Positions 11,763-23,501 of a stretch of 64,000 bases of DNA are shown here, piece after piece. The first letter of the stretch is position 1. Each line of letters begins with the position of its first letter. The notes under the pieces were generated by a model. It did no database searches and was not told the DNA's origin. It saw only the letters and a list, made by a program, of their open reading frames with translations. The stretch is from Oenanthe sinensis (lineage: Eukaryota; Streptophyta; Magnoliopsida; Apiales; Apiaceae). The translations under genes were made by a program, and so were the position numbers. The DNA lies in NCBI GenBank assembly GCA_028671895.1, contig CM053801.1, positions 40,862,836 through 40,926,835 of the forward strand, read 5' to 3'.

Positions 11763-14700
11763 GTACAGTCGAGCTATTTGCTGCAGTGTGGTTATGGAGA
11801 AGTCCTCGAGAAAGTTTTTGATTATTAAGGTACTGTTACTGTCAACCATTACATAGGCATAGCTTGTTGAACAGTTGATTCAATGTTTCTATAGCATACC
11901 TCAAGGTATGCTAGTATATCTGCCTTGTTTAGGATCTTTTGTTTGAGATCATTAGCTGTATTTTCAATTATTGAAATTAACATTTTAGATTTTTATGTTG
12001 TAAATTGGTTTTCATACAAGGATTAAATAAGATTTTGTTCAACACGGCTGCAATTGTTTACTTGTCAATGACCCTAGTAAGCTATGAGCTTATTTGACTA
12101 TAAACAATAACAAATTGTTAAATAAATGTAAACAATACATTATTAATCTTTCAAAGTACCTGACTTTGCCATCAGAAGATAGGTATGGAAATTGTTAGTT
12201 ATGCACATAAGTTGCAGATTATGTACGTTATTTAAAACCCCCAACATGCATACTTAAATTCAACATTTTTTAACTTCTAGTCTTGATACTTTGATTATAA
12301 CTGGAATCAGTTGTTAATAGATACTGTAATATGAAAGCTTTTCAGCAGGAAATGTGAGATGCCTGAACAGAAATGTCAATGCCGAGTTATCATGGTATTT
12401 ATGCAGTGTTCTGGATGTGATTTCAAGCAGTCCTGTGGAGTAAAACAGGTTACTTGGTGTTGGTGTGTTTTGAAGTGTAGGAAAATAAAAATTATAATCA
12501 CATACTGTCGTCTCCCTTTGCATTAAATGAATTCAGTTAAACTTAATCCCACGCGTTTTTTACTTGTCTTCACTTTAAATTGTAGCTGAACAAAATTTTC
12601 ATGATATATGTGGACCAAAAAAGTATAGCAAAAGTAAGAGAAGCTCAAGTGTGGGCATATGCATGTCAATATATACTTTTTTCTTTTACTGTCATGCATC
12701 CACCACTGCTGTTTGAATTGCTATATACCTATTTTGTGGATCGAGTCTCTCTTGTCTTCTCACACACACACATACACACAAACACCAGATGTAATTGACA
12801 ATGGTGTGTGGAGTGCAAAATAAGAGTTGAAATTTGAATATACAAGTAGTTGACAAGGGACTTCACAAGTATAATGGGGGACAAAGGAAGCCCACTATGC
12901 ATCCTTTTCTTGTCACAAGTCAAAAAAGATTGATGAAAGTGTTTTGAAAAAATGAAGTCCAGAGGCAGCAATCAGTGTTGCTAACTGCCCCTTTCCTCCT
13001 CAACCTCAAAAAGCCTTGTATTACCATGCACGCTTAGTCCTGCCTATCACTCACTATATGACACATGTTTCCTTTCTCATATTAAACCTCTCACTAGCTG
13101 CATACCTCCTCGACCTTAGTATGTACTGTACATATATATATAGTATTTGTGTTTGCTTGTATTATATATACATCAGTGATACTCACCCATGCAAATTATA
13201 TGATTTATCTACTCGATCTATATTCTACGGCTTCTTGGAGGTCATGTTGTAGAGGCAATTTGGCATTCTGTTCACCTCCATCAAAGCTCGCTTGTGGCTG
13301 ATCGATTTATCTTGTTCGGAGGTGGACAGCATGTCAAATTGTTTCTTTAATGGTTTCTCTGAGACCCTATTATTTTGTAGAAGACTACCTTCATCTCTAT
13401 CTGATACATGTGTATATAGCAGGACTACTCTGACTGGTAGGTTAGTTAATGAATTAATATTTATTAATTCATTTTTATCAGATGAAATTGTGTTTTCCAG
13501 TTTCAACCAAGTAGTAATTCATTTTATGCAGATGCAAGCCTGCGAGGTGAATAGGTAACATACATATACATGATGTACTCATTCACAAAGATTACAGGCA
13601 CATTTACCAACCCTCGACTTGAAACTTTTGAAAAATTGCATGTGTGGGTGTGTACATGAGTGCATTTTGTTTTCGAAATGGTGAGGGTGATCTTAAGCCA
13701 GGTTGTTTATGTCATGTCTCAAAATATGCTTTTGCTTCCTCCTCAAACTTCTCATGTAGACATGTTTTGTATGGGTCGAAGAACTCTGCCAATGTAGTTT
13801 TCCGCTGTATAAATTTATCAAAAAAGTATATTAATACTTTCTGAACGTTGTGGTGTAGAAATCCCAGCCAAGAAAATGCGTGTCATATACTCATATATAC
13901 CAGGACTCGATTTTTGCAATCCTCATGTAATGACCAGATCCATGAGTCATTTCGTAAGCTAAATCTATCTACCATTTTCTTCCTTCCATGATTTTAACAC
14001 ACATTTGTAAATTTAGTAATAAATTTTTATTTCGCCTCGTGACATAACCAAGCTTCTTCTGAATCTTACCCAAAATATGTCATAAACAGAAACAATGGCG
14101 AGAATTTGGAAAGACGTCAACTACTGCTTGTTTTAATGATTTGTTTTGATTGATTAATTTTACTTTCGGAGCACCTCCACCCATTGCTTTAAGCCATGCC
14201 TTATTCTTGATATATCAAAGAGGTGTTAATATTCTAGCCTTCCTTTGGTACTTTCCCAGAAGACATTTCTCAGTTGCTGTCTTGGATTCAAATCTATGTT
14301 TTGGTGACCATAAAAATACCAGAGTATCTCTATTTATAGGAATCAAACCCACGTAGTGAAACTAACACTAGATACATCTCGAATGTAGGACGCGTTATAA
14401 GCTCCCAGACGAGGATCTTCGAAGTTAAGACATATAATATCCTAAAATTCTTCACCAAGAACAATTCGTAGAATATAGAGTAAGAGTTTTCAATAAATAA
14501 CCCTGGAAAGCCTTCTAAAATATCCGTAATTGAGTTAAGAACCAAAATCATGTGAATGGGACAAGTATGGGCTACCATTTGCTACCCAACTCCTCTTCTA
14601 GGGTGCTCTCATTTGTCCAGGGAGGTCAATTCCTCTTCTTCGGACAGCCTATTATCTTATCCATAGCAAGACCCAATAGAAATATTCAAATATAATTTTG

Positions 14701-14978
14701 ACTATAACATAGACTATATTTGAGTTAAATTATATAAATACTTTATTTAATGTACATGTTAGGAAAGAATACAACTATAAAAATTCATTTTATGACATAT
14801 AAATTGCATATTTAAATATTGAAAACATGAAAATATATGATATATATGACAGATATTGAAACCTGATTAATCGGGTAATTGATGATTAATGGAATTGATT
14901 AATATTATAAATATATTTAAAAACCTTCAAATTATCATAAAATTTATAATAAAAAATATCATATATCGTTAATTCTTA
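11763..14978. other. intergenic DNA downstream of TRAPPC11
   Basis: The first few hundred bases are probably the TRAPPC11 3' untranslated region; an AATAAG near 12024 could serve polyadenylation. The rest has only short frames with no recognised family, and a short CA repeat at about 12761-12780. No RNA gene or transposon end was recognised. AT content rises towards 14978, where the hAT element begins. Confidence 0.5.
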
Positions 14979-15366
14979 CAGGGTCGGCGACCGCCTAGGA
15001 CACCACTTGGGATAGGGGCACAAATTTTTTTATATATTATATATAATTAAATTTTTTATATATAAGACATAAATTTAATTTTAAATATCTAATATATATT
15101 TATTTAAGGTGCACATTTAATTTTAAATTATTAATTAAATTATTTATCTATGAATATTTTCTTAAATTAAAAATGTGACTATAATTTTAATTTGCACTAA
15201 AAATATTTATTTGAAGAATAAGTCCCAATAAAACATTAAAACCTAGACATAGGCTGAGGGGTAAAACACCACAATGTTTTCCATTAAGAAAGAAAAAGAA
15301 AGATATATACACGCAACTATACTACTATACATATATACACTACAACACTATTTCTGTCCATTAGCC

Positions 15367-15735
15367 ATGAAGCGTAATCAATTATCTGGACATCAAAAAA
15401 GGAAGAAGAAACTGAAAATAGTAGAAACAGAAAAACGACAAATAGGTGCTCTCGACAATTTTTTTGGGAAAAAAACTCTAATAATGCTAATATTGAGATT
15501 GTTAATGAAGATGTCGATGACAGGGAAGAACCTGAACATGAGGCACCACATGTTTAAGAATTTGTGCAGGAGATTGAGATTGAATAACCCGAAACTCAAA
15601 ATTTATGATCTTGGAAGTTGGAAAAAAACTAATCAATGGCTAAGAGATTCGGTGGTAAAAAAAAAAATTAATCGATGGCTAGTTGAGGTACCATATATAC
15701 TTTTATTTTTTATTATTAACATGTTATTTTTATAA
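15367..15735 (+). pseudogene. hAT (ZMYM1-like) transposase, N-terminal fragment
   Basis: The ATG at 15367 starts MKRNQLSGHQKRKKK, followed by a basic stretch and ALDNFFGKK. This fits the N-terminus of plant ZMYM1-like hAT transposases, which begin with a basic LSGxQKRKxK block followed by LDKFF. After about 35 codons the family-like reading moves to another frame (acidic EDVDDREEPEHE), showing a frameshift. The TTF-type zinc finger and the start of the catalytic domain, expected next, are absent. Confidence 0.65.
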
Positions 15736-15739
15736 ATAT

Positions 15740-18535
15740 CCAGTAAATTTATTCATAAATAACTAAGGTGTGCAATCTTGTAATTGGTGAATAAAAACTA
15801 TTTTAAATGTATCTAATCTTATTTCAAAGGTTCCGCAGGTGTAGATAATCTCAAAAAGTAATAATTATGATAAAATTCAATTTATCTTAACATTTCATCA
15901 AACATGAATCGTCTGATTATTTATTTATGTGCTAGACCTCGTCATCCTCTTTGTTTTCTCTCAAATGAATTTGATGGATTATACTGATGAAAAACTAGAA
16001 ATACTTGAGGGTTAGAGTGGTTACTGACAATAAGATGTAACCCATTTAATTTTAGAACATTTTCAACCTCAAAGTTTAAACCCATTAGAATTTGTAACAG
16101 ATACTACAAAACTCTCTTATGTACTGATCCAACATTATTAATAGTAATGCAAAATATACTCTAATTGGAATAAATCGTCTAACCAAAACAGACTATTAGC
16201 CGTTTAGTTGACAAGAACAAAAACATGATTTCATCTTCTTCTGATAAAGAATTACAAACAGGATCATCGGAATCAGCATATACATTGCCGAAAATTCTCA
16301 AATACACTCTGCCGTTTAAATTATTTCAGCCATGTTCTGAAGTTTCTTCTTCTTCTCTCAACTACTAAATAGGCTCTTTCTTTTTATACTAAAAATTTAA
16401 ACTTTATATCTAAAGACGCCATTAATCCATTTAAATCTTATGTTTCTCTACAACAAGTTACTTTTGACCCTAAAAGGTTAATCTCTCTTCTTGTTTTTAC
16501 TGTTTAAGTCCCCCTCCCCATTCCCTATATATCCCAAAACTATGCATAATTATAATAAAGTTAAATAATATACATATCGACTATAAAGGAGAATTTGATA
16601 ATCATCTCTTTCTTATTTGGTCAACTTTTTCTTTAATATTGTCCAGTTGTCCAATGCAGAGAACTCATTTATAACTTCCACCGTAAATAATTCTCGTCAA
16701 AATAAATAAACTTGTTAGCCCTCAGAATTTGAAAGCTGCTACTGCATGATTTTTTCAAAGTAGGTGTCAGCAGTAATCTATTTGATACTTATTGTAATAT
16801 GATTTATTTGAAATGATTTTCTTTCAAATTAATTTGAATGCTTAAGCAACTTTCTAGATTTCAATTTCTAAGGAAAAAATTATTGAAATTTTATATTTAA
16901 ATATTTTTGAAATTACATTTATAATTATTAAAGTTATAATATACATATAATTTAAAATAAATATTATATGTATATTAACATGCCCAATATACTTGTCAAT
17001 ATAACTCTTCGGATTTGGGGTGTTGGCCCTATATGACACATTATTGACATAATCATAAAATATTATTTAAAGTTGGCTGTTAGATTGAAAACGCTAAACG
17101 AACTTACTTGTGTTATAAGTAGACAATGAAACACTTAAACACTAAGTCGTCTAGCGTTTATATTAAAGATGGAAATACTACTTAAAGTTGTGTTTTGAGT
17201 TGCTATTTGGGGCCTTATTTCTCATTTGTGTCATTTTTGACATTTTATCTCAAAAATGTGTTATATGGGTATTTTTCTCTCGGATTTATTATAAATTTCA
17301 GTTTTTAAAGAAAAAATTATTAAAAATATTTTTTTAATACTTTTTAATATATTTATCCTTATTAAAATCATAGTATTTATTAAAAAAATATTTTTCATAC
17401 AATTTGAAGTTAATATTATGAAGCTTAATATCTCTGATCCATGTAGTGTTGTGATCATATTTTTTTTATCATTTTATATTCATATGACTTTATCAGTAAT
17501 TTGGTTATCTACTGTCAACTTGTTAGATTTATTTTATTTTAGGTGATTATTGTTTCTTATATAATTTTACAAAAATCAATTATCAAACTAAAATAATATA
17601 TGTTTGAAAAATTTAGTACTACGACTTTTCCTCTTGTATACGGTCATTCGGTCAATAGATTAGACAATAGTAAAAAAAGAAAATAATTTAAATCAAAATT
17701 TTAATTAGATGAGATTAAAAGATATATTATACACATAAAAATGTTATTTATAAAAAATAAACATGATATATGATATGAAATAATTAAGTAGACAAATATT
17801 AATTGTAAAACAATTAATATACATTAATAATATGTGATATTAATATATAATTATTAGGTAGGGGATAAATGATCATTTCGTATAATTAAATTATAATATA
17901 TACTTATTATATAGGGGTTAGTTTGTCATTTCGCACTACTAAATTTGCTCATGTTGCCCTATTATATATATAATAATAGATTTAGAATATTTTTAAAAAA
18001 TGAAAGTAACTGCCATTTTTGTACTGAATCATTATACTCAGATTTTACCTAATGGGGAGTGAGTGGCTTGTACCGATGCATTATAGTCAGATTTTACCTA
18101 ATGGGGAGTGATTGGCTTGTTTATTCAATCTCATCGAACAAAATATTTTGTTTTTGTTATATGTTGTTGTGATATTGTAAAGTATCAAATAAAATATTTA
18201 ATTATTCACACAAATAATTAACCTATCGAATCACATAATTGTTTAGTTAATATATATTGCGAGTTTTGAAATTCTAATATCTATGATATGAAAACCTGAG
18301 TTTGTTGTTATGATATTTAAAAACGTGATCTCATAAATTTAATAGGTTTAATGTATTGATAGCAGAATGACAACTCTTACCACAAATTAGAAAACAAATG
18401 GAAAGAAACTTCAGAAATGGTACCAAAACCTCAATGTTTATGATTTAGCACTATCCTAAGTTCTCTATCAGCGCCCTCAATCGGGGTTTTTACGAGAGCT
18501 TATTAAAGACTCTCATAAAGTAATGATTCATTGTT
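15740..18535. other. AT-rich filler inside the hAT element
   Basis: There is no coding capacity in this 2.8 kb, which occupies the place where the transposase middle should be. It holds a tandem duplication of 49 bp (18021-18069 and 18070-18118, a few mismatches, sharing TCAGATTTTACCTAATGGGG). Related AT-rich segments at about 16855-16960 and 17280-17400 share a TTTCTAAGG/AAAGAAAAAATTATT-like text and may be decayed copies of one repeat. Confidence 0.45.
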
Positions 18536-18538
18536 AGC

Positions 18539-19683
18539 ATGTCGAACAAACTGAAGGTGCAGAAGCATTTATCATTCAAAAACAATGTCTCTAAGAAATT
18601 GTCTAAATTTGACATGTCTAATTTGAAATGGCCTAAGGTATGTTGTTATGTCTAAGTTAGAAGTTTATATTCTTCTGTTAACAAGTCCTTACTACATTAT
18701 ATGTCCTAAGCGTAACTAAGTTCACATATGATATTATTTTCTTAAAATCTTTTATTTTCTTGCATTTTTATGGAGAATAAGGAATGTATGCATATGTTTG
18801 TTAGCTTTTAAAGAAACATGGGTCTAAATGGAATCTTCATACATATGCTTGTTTATGGAACCAAACTTTATATGTTGACATGTTGGAGGCAGTCTTGCAT
18901 ATGGACCGATTACAAATACCATATGCATGTATTAAACTTTAAAAGTATTTGATTTGTATTTAAATGCATTTTGGAGTGGTAAAAATGACTTGATTGAGTA
19001 TAAGAATGCATATGCAAGTCACTAACATGCATATGTAACTAGAGTATCATGTTAGTAACTAATATATTTAACTAGAGTATCATGTCACTAACTAACAAAA
19101 AGCATATGTAACATGCATTAAGTTTCAATAACAGCCTAACAAGTCCCAAGTTAATTACATGTCAATATGAATTTTATGTTTCTAGCATAAATGTCTTCCT
19201 GTTCCAGTTAACAAGCCTTGACTAGAGTATTTTCTTTGTAACAGGTCCTTCCTGAGGATAAGGAAAGGATGGAAAAGTATTGGCGCTCAGTGTACAATGG
19301 TTATACGGATGAGCAATTTCACGACTTTCAGGCTGAAAAGCACCTAAAAGTTCACAAGCTTCAACCCAAAAAAAAATCTATAAGAAAGGGCTTAAACGTG
19401 TACATTCTTACATCGCTACCAAAGGCAAGCGTAACTTGATGAAAATCCTCATGGAAAAAGGATATGAAGTTGGGAATATATACGACTGTGGATAACTAAT
19501 CAGTGACTTGGAAGCAACAATCAGAGGGGTTAAGGTGATATTTGGGGAACTCAAACCTATTACAGGTCCAATACTAGAGAAGGTGATGGTTCTTAAGGAG
19601 ATTTGTATTCTTTTTTATCACAAAACAAGTAAGAGGATTCTTGATAAACGTAAACGAACATTTCCAGATGGCAGCTTATTTTT
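18539..19683 (+). pseudogene. unknown two-exon gene fragment captured inside the hAT element
   Basis: A 33-codon ATG exon (18539-18637) ends in AAG followed by GTATGTTG. A matching acceptor, TTTGTAACAG, precedes a second exon at 19245. Joined, they stay in frame (...NLKWPK + VLPEDKERMEKYWRSVYNG...) for about 97 residues, to a TGA at 19437. A one-base change of frame near 19390 continues a lysine-rich reading with KGYEVGNIYDCG, then a stop, then further coherent residues to about 19683. I do not recognise the family, and it does not resemble the hAT transposase. It may be a captured host gene piece or part of another element. Confidence 0.45.
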
Positions 19684-19724
19684 TTGAGGATTTTCATTAT
19701 CATAACCAAATCAACCTAGCCTCC

Positions 19725-19925
19725 AAAACCCAAAACCCTAAATCCCAAACCCCAAACCCAAAACCCAAAACCCAAAACCCAAACCCCAAACCCCAAACCC
19801 CAAAATCTCAAAACTTCAAAATCCCAAACCCAAAATCTGAAAACCCCAAACCCCAAAATCTCAAAACTTCAAAATCCCAAACCCAAAATCTGAAAACCCC
19901 AAACCCCAAAATTCCAACCCCAAAC
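19725..19925. repeat. degenerate telomere-like repeat tract (CCCAAA/CCCTAAA)
   Basis: About 200 bp consist of short units such as CCCTAAA, CCCCAAA and CCCAAAA, close to the plant telomere unit CCCTAAA. Within it a longer unit of about 54 bp, containing AATCTCAAAACTTCAAAATC, is present twice. The tract ends just before the transposase homology resumes. A proline- and lysine-rich open frame across it is a by-product of the repeat. Confidence 0.85.
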
Positions 19926-19939
19926 CAGATTATACACCA

Positions 19940-21544
19940 AATAAAAGTTGTGTGGAATAAATGTCTCTCGTGATTTGGTATGTTGATATTTCTGTAACTC
20001 GAGTAAAAGTTGAAGAATTTTTCATACAGTTTGTGGTAGTTGACGATACATCAGGGTTTGGACTCTTTAGCAAGCTTGAAGAGGTTCTCAATGATCTCGG
20101 ACTTGATATTAACGATGTCAGGGGACAAGCATATGATAACGGGGAAGACATGAAAGGGATGCATGAAGGTATTCAGAAAAGACTATTTGATGTGAATCCT
20201 TGAGCCTTCTACACTCCTTGTGGTTGTCAGAATCTTAATCTTGTACTTTGTGATATGGAAAATTATTTTAATAAGGGCTCTAATTTTTTTAGTGTTATAC
20301 AAAGATTTTACACTTTATTTTCATCTTCAACACAATGATGGGAAATTCTTAAAAAATTTGTTACTGGCTTTACATTAAAACCATTATTTGCAACAAAGTG
20401 GGAAAGCCACGTTGAAAGTGTAAGAGCGGTAAGATTTCATACTTCTAAACTACGAGATGCATTGATTCATCTTAGTAATTCCACTCAAGACTCTATGATA
20501 AAGTGCGAAGCTAGAAGTTTAGTTGAAAATGAAATTGAGAGCTTTGAGTTTTTGTTTGCTTTGTGAGTCTGATATAACTTGTTAAATATCATCAATGCAT
20601 TGAGTAAATTTTTATAACTTGAAGATATTTATATTGATATTGCATTGTCCATATTAGAAAAGCTTATAATTGTTTTTAAAGAGTTTAGAAAAACTGTTTA
20701 TGACTCTTGTAAGGACGAGGCCAATGAGTTAGCGTTAGAGTTAGATGTTGAGCCCGTGTTCTTGAAAAATGAAAAATTCATAGGATTGTTCATTTTGATA
20801 ATCTTCGGGTTGGTGCAACTGATGATGATCAGAATATGAGTGCTGAAGAAAAATTTAGAAGGTATTATTTCTTGTATATTATTAATCAAGGGGGCTCTCA
20901 ACTCAAAGAACGGTTTAAACTGTTTCACGATTATACAGAAAAATTTAGATTTTTATTTAACCTAAAGAAGCACTTATCTAGTGATGATGATAGGTTAAAA
21001 AATTATTGTATGAAGCTTGAAGGTTATCTCAAACATGATATTTGACCTGATATTGTTGGCGCATAATTGTTTAATGAATTGTTGGTACTACGAATGGTTA
21101 TACCTGATGGGATAACAAAAGCCATAGATGTGCTTAATTATATAAGTTCTAGTTCAAGATAAATAAATTATCCAAATTCTTGGATTGCATGTAGAATTGT
21201 TATGACAATTCGAGTTACATTTGTAGACAGTGGCAGAGGGAGCTAAAGGACCGGAGGGTCGGCTGCCCCTGCTTAACTCTAAATTATTAACTTTTTTATC
21301 CTTTATTTTAAAAAATTCACAGTTTTTGCCCCTCCTTGAAAACAAAAAAAATAACCCCCCTTCTATGACTTTCTGCTTCGGTCCCTGGTTGTAGAAGCAG
21401 AAAGAACCTTTTCTAGGTTGAGGTTGATTAAATCTTATTTTCGTTCTTCACTCTTCGATGTCTCAAGAAAGACATAATGGCTTAGCCTTTTTGTCTATTG
21501 AAAATGATTTGGCAAATTCTGTAAAATATGATAAAATCATATAG
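19940..21544 (+). pseudogene. hAT (ZMYM1-like) transposase, C-terminal half
   Basis: Homology resumes at SLVIWYVDIS and continues through VVVDDTSGFGLFSKL, DVRGQAYDNGEDMKG, AFYTPCGCHNLNLVLCDM, EPVF and the dimerisation region, ending SQERHNGLAFLSIENDLANS with a stop at 21542-21544. These blocks are in the order found in plant ZMYM1-like hAT transposases (DUF4371 followed by the hAT C-terminal dimerisation domain). Stops and frameshifts occur throughout. A 160-bp MITE (21228-21387) splits the dimerisation region between VTFVD and the AERTFSRLRLIKSY block. The N-terminal half is missing from this stretch. Confidence 0.85.
21228..21387. mobile_element. short hAT MITE inserted in the transposase pseudogene
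   Basis: The ends are CAGTGGCAGAGGGAGC and CTGCTTCGGTCCCTG (reverse-complemented CAGGGACCGAAGCAG), typical hAT MITE termini. The flanking octamers TTTGTAGA (21220-21227) and GTTGTAGA (21388-21395) match at 7 of 8 bases. Removing the 160 bp and one octamer restores the continuity of the transposase reading. Confidence 0.88.
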
Positions 21545-22172
21545 AGATTTGTATCTCAAAAATGGAAGAAAAAATTTCAAAGTCAATGATGGTAAACTTA
21601 CTTGTGTGATTATTACATTGGTATTGCCTTATTGTACACATGGTGCTTTTTTTATCTTACTAATATATCATCACTTGTTGCAGGAGACAAAAATTTTGGA
21701 CTTGAAGATTACAAAAAAACTCAATAATCTAAAGTATCGTCAACTTATAACCTTGATTCAAGTAATTTTTCTTTAAAAAATTAATTTGTAACAATTAGAA
21801 GATTAAAATTCATGCTATGCAAAGTGATATACCTTTTTTAATCGTTTGTAAGGTATATGTAGTAGGAATATTTTAATTATATATACATGTAAAAAAAAAA
21901 TTATAAAAGGATAGGGGCACCATTTTTTAATCTCACCAAGGGCACCCATATCCCTAAGGTTGGCCCTACATATTTAGGTGTGAACCCTACCGATTAATCG
22001 AAAAAACAGGCCATCTTTTAGAAACATTTTGTTTATCATTATGATTAGGGGAAAGTAATCAAACTAATTATATTTTCCTTCTATCCATTTCACTCATTTC
22101 CTTTAATGTGCATGTAACAGCAATAACAACAACTTAGTGCAGTCATTCTCCCTATTTTTCAATATGATCGGT

Positions 22173-23451
22173 TGTTAGACCAAATTAAGCCTACTGTATT
22201 GAATGCACTTGTCTTGTTATAGCACATGCAAAACTCTTGTACTAAGTTGGTGACTTAGTGCCTTTAATGTGTACTTGCATATATAAGCATGTTTCTATTG
22301 CAAATTCAAATGTATATTTGTAAGTCAAGAATAAAGATTGATAGAAGATTCAATTCTGGATCATTCATCAAGCCTGAGAAGACTTCACCAAAATAAGAAT
22401 TGCAGTATAAAAAATCTTTTAAGTAAAGTTATCGATCGAGAAGTCACCCTGGTAGAGAAGTCACATGTGAAACTGGTAGACAAATCTCAAAACACTCATT
22501 GGCTCAATATTCGATCGAGAAGTGTAGAGAAGTAGTCAATCGAGAAGTCAAGAATCTGAAGCCATTCGAGAAGTGTGAAAATGATATACATTCGAGAAGT
22601 CCAGTGAAGCAAATTGAGAAGTAAGTTATTGAAGAAATCAAGAAGTATGAGGAATTGGACCAATCGAGAAGTCTAATGATAATGGACTATTCGAGAAGTC
22701 TAGCTTAATCGAGAAGTAATCAAGTCATGATCAATCGAGAAGTCTAGTCATTCGAGAAGTAACAAGTTAAAAGACTGATCGAGAAGTCTCAGAATTATTC
22801 GATCGAGAAGTCTGTGTCATGAATTCTTGAAGCAAGAACAGTTGAGTACTTGATTGATTCAAGAAGCTAAATTCAAGAAGATTTGTAGAAGAATAAGACA
22901 ATTAATTTGAAGCTCTGTCATGATCAGGATTAGTCAAACCTGTAAAGATAGAGACAACTCTACAAGAAGCTTGAAAGAAGAAAAAGACAAAGACAGAAGA
23001 GTAGAATACATATGTGATGTACTGTCAAAAGAAAGTGTTAGCTAGAAATAGATAGTGTACAAATGTAAAGCATCTTTTGTCTATTTCTAGTTTTAACCAA
23101 CTGACTTGTAAAAGCATGTGCCAATGAGACATGTTGTCTATATAGCCAATGCATAGTTTCATAAGTTAGTAACAAGTTAAAAATCATAATTGTATTCACT
23201 CCTTGTATCTTTTAAGAACAAGAAGTTGAGATTCAAATCAAGAATCTCAGATTTATAGAATATTAGTTTCAAAGTTAAACTTCTGTATTTATTATTATCC
23301 GCAACTCTCTTGCAAACACTGTAAGATAACATAAGCTACAAGCATTAGTAAAATCAGTTCATGAAAGCAAAAACTTAAAAACAAAAAAGAATTAAACCAT
23401 ACATTTACCCCCTCTCACTCTGTATAGTTTCTGTGTAACTCATACCTAACA
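22173..23451 (+). repeat. copia 5' LTR with a cluster of GAGAAGT motifs
   Basis: The LTR starts TGTTAGACC and ends CATACCTAACA, giving TGTTAG/CTAACA inverted ends, and is followed by a primer-binding site. Length is 1,279 bp. Between about 22430 and 22815, the motif (A/T)TCGAGAAGT and close variants occur about 15 times, at irregular spacing of roughly 13-60 bp. Confidence 0.85.
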
Positions 23452-23453
23452 AG

Positions 23454-23465
23454 TGGTATCAGAGC
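23454..23465 (+). other. primer-binding site (initiator-Met tRNA)
   Basis: TGGTATCAGAGC lies two bases after the LTR end and 36 bp before the gag ATG, as usual in plant copia elements. Confidence 0.92.
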
Positions 23466-23501
23466 ATAGTTTGTTGACGAATAAACAGTACAAAGATCAA
23501 A

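Larger units (their letters stand above)
14979..21968 (+). mobile_element. decayed hAT transposon (ZMYM1-like transposase type), about 7 kb
   Basis: The left end reads CAGGGTCGGCGACCGCCTAGG. The right end, reverse-complemented, reads TAGGGCCAACCTTAGGG, so both fit the CAGGGCCGGCCCTAGGG-type terminus of this family; the last base has mutated. Flanking octamers AATTCTTA (14971-14978) and CATATTTA (21969-21976) agree at 5 of 8 positions, an eroded duplication at best. Inside lie a transposase start (15367) and its C-terminal half (19940-21544), separated by about 4 kb of unrelated sequence. The element is dead. Confidence 0.75.

Noticed and set aside
13225..13558. Overlapping open frames of about 90 residues on both strands
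   Set aside because: They mirror each other, match no family and lie in intergenic DNA.
14330..14578. 82-residue minus-strand open frame
   Set aside because: Composition looks plausible but no family is recognised and there is no supporting exon on either side.
19641..19973. Proline/lysine/asparagine-rich open frame of 110 residues
   Set aside because: It is produced by the telomere-like CCCAAA repeat, which lacks stops in this frame; no gene signal surrounds it.
22430..22815. CRISPR-like array (short repeats with spacers)
   Set aside because: This is a plant nuclear LTR; repeats are only about 10 bp, imperfect, and irregularly spaced.
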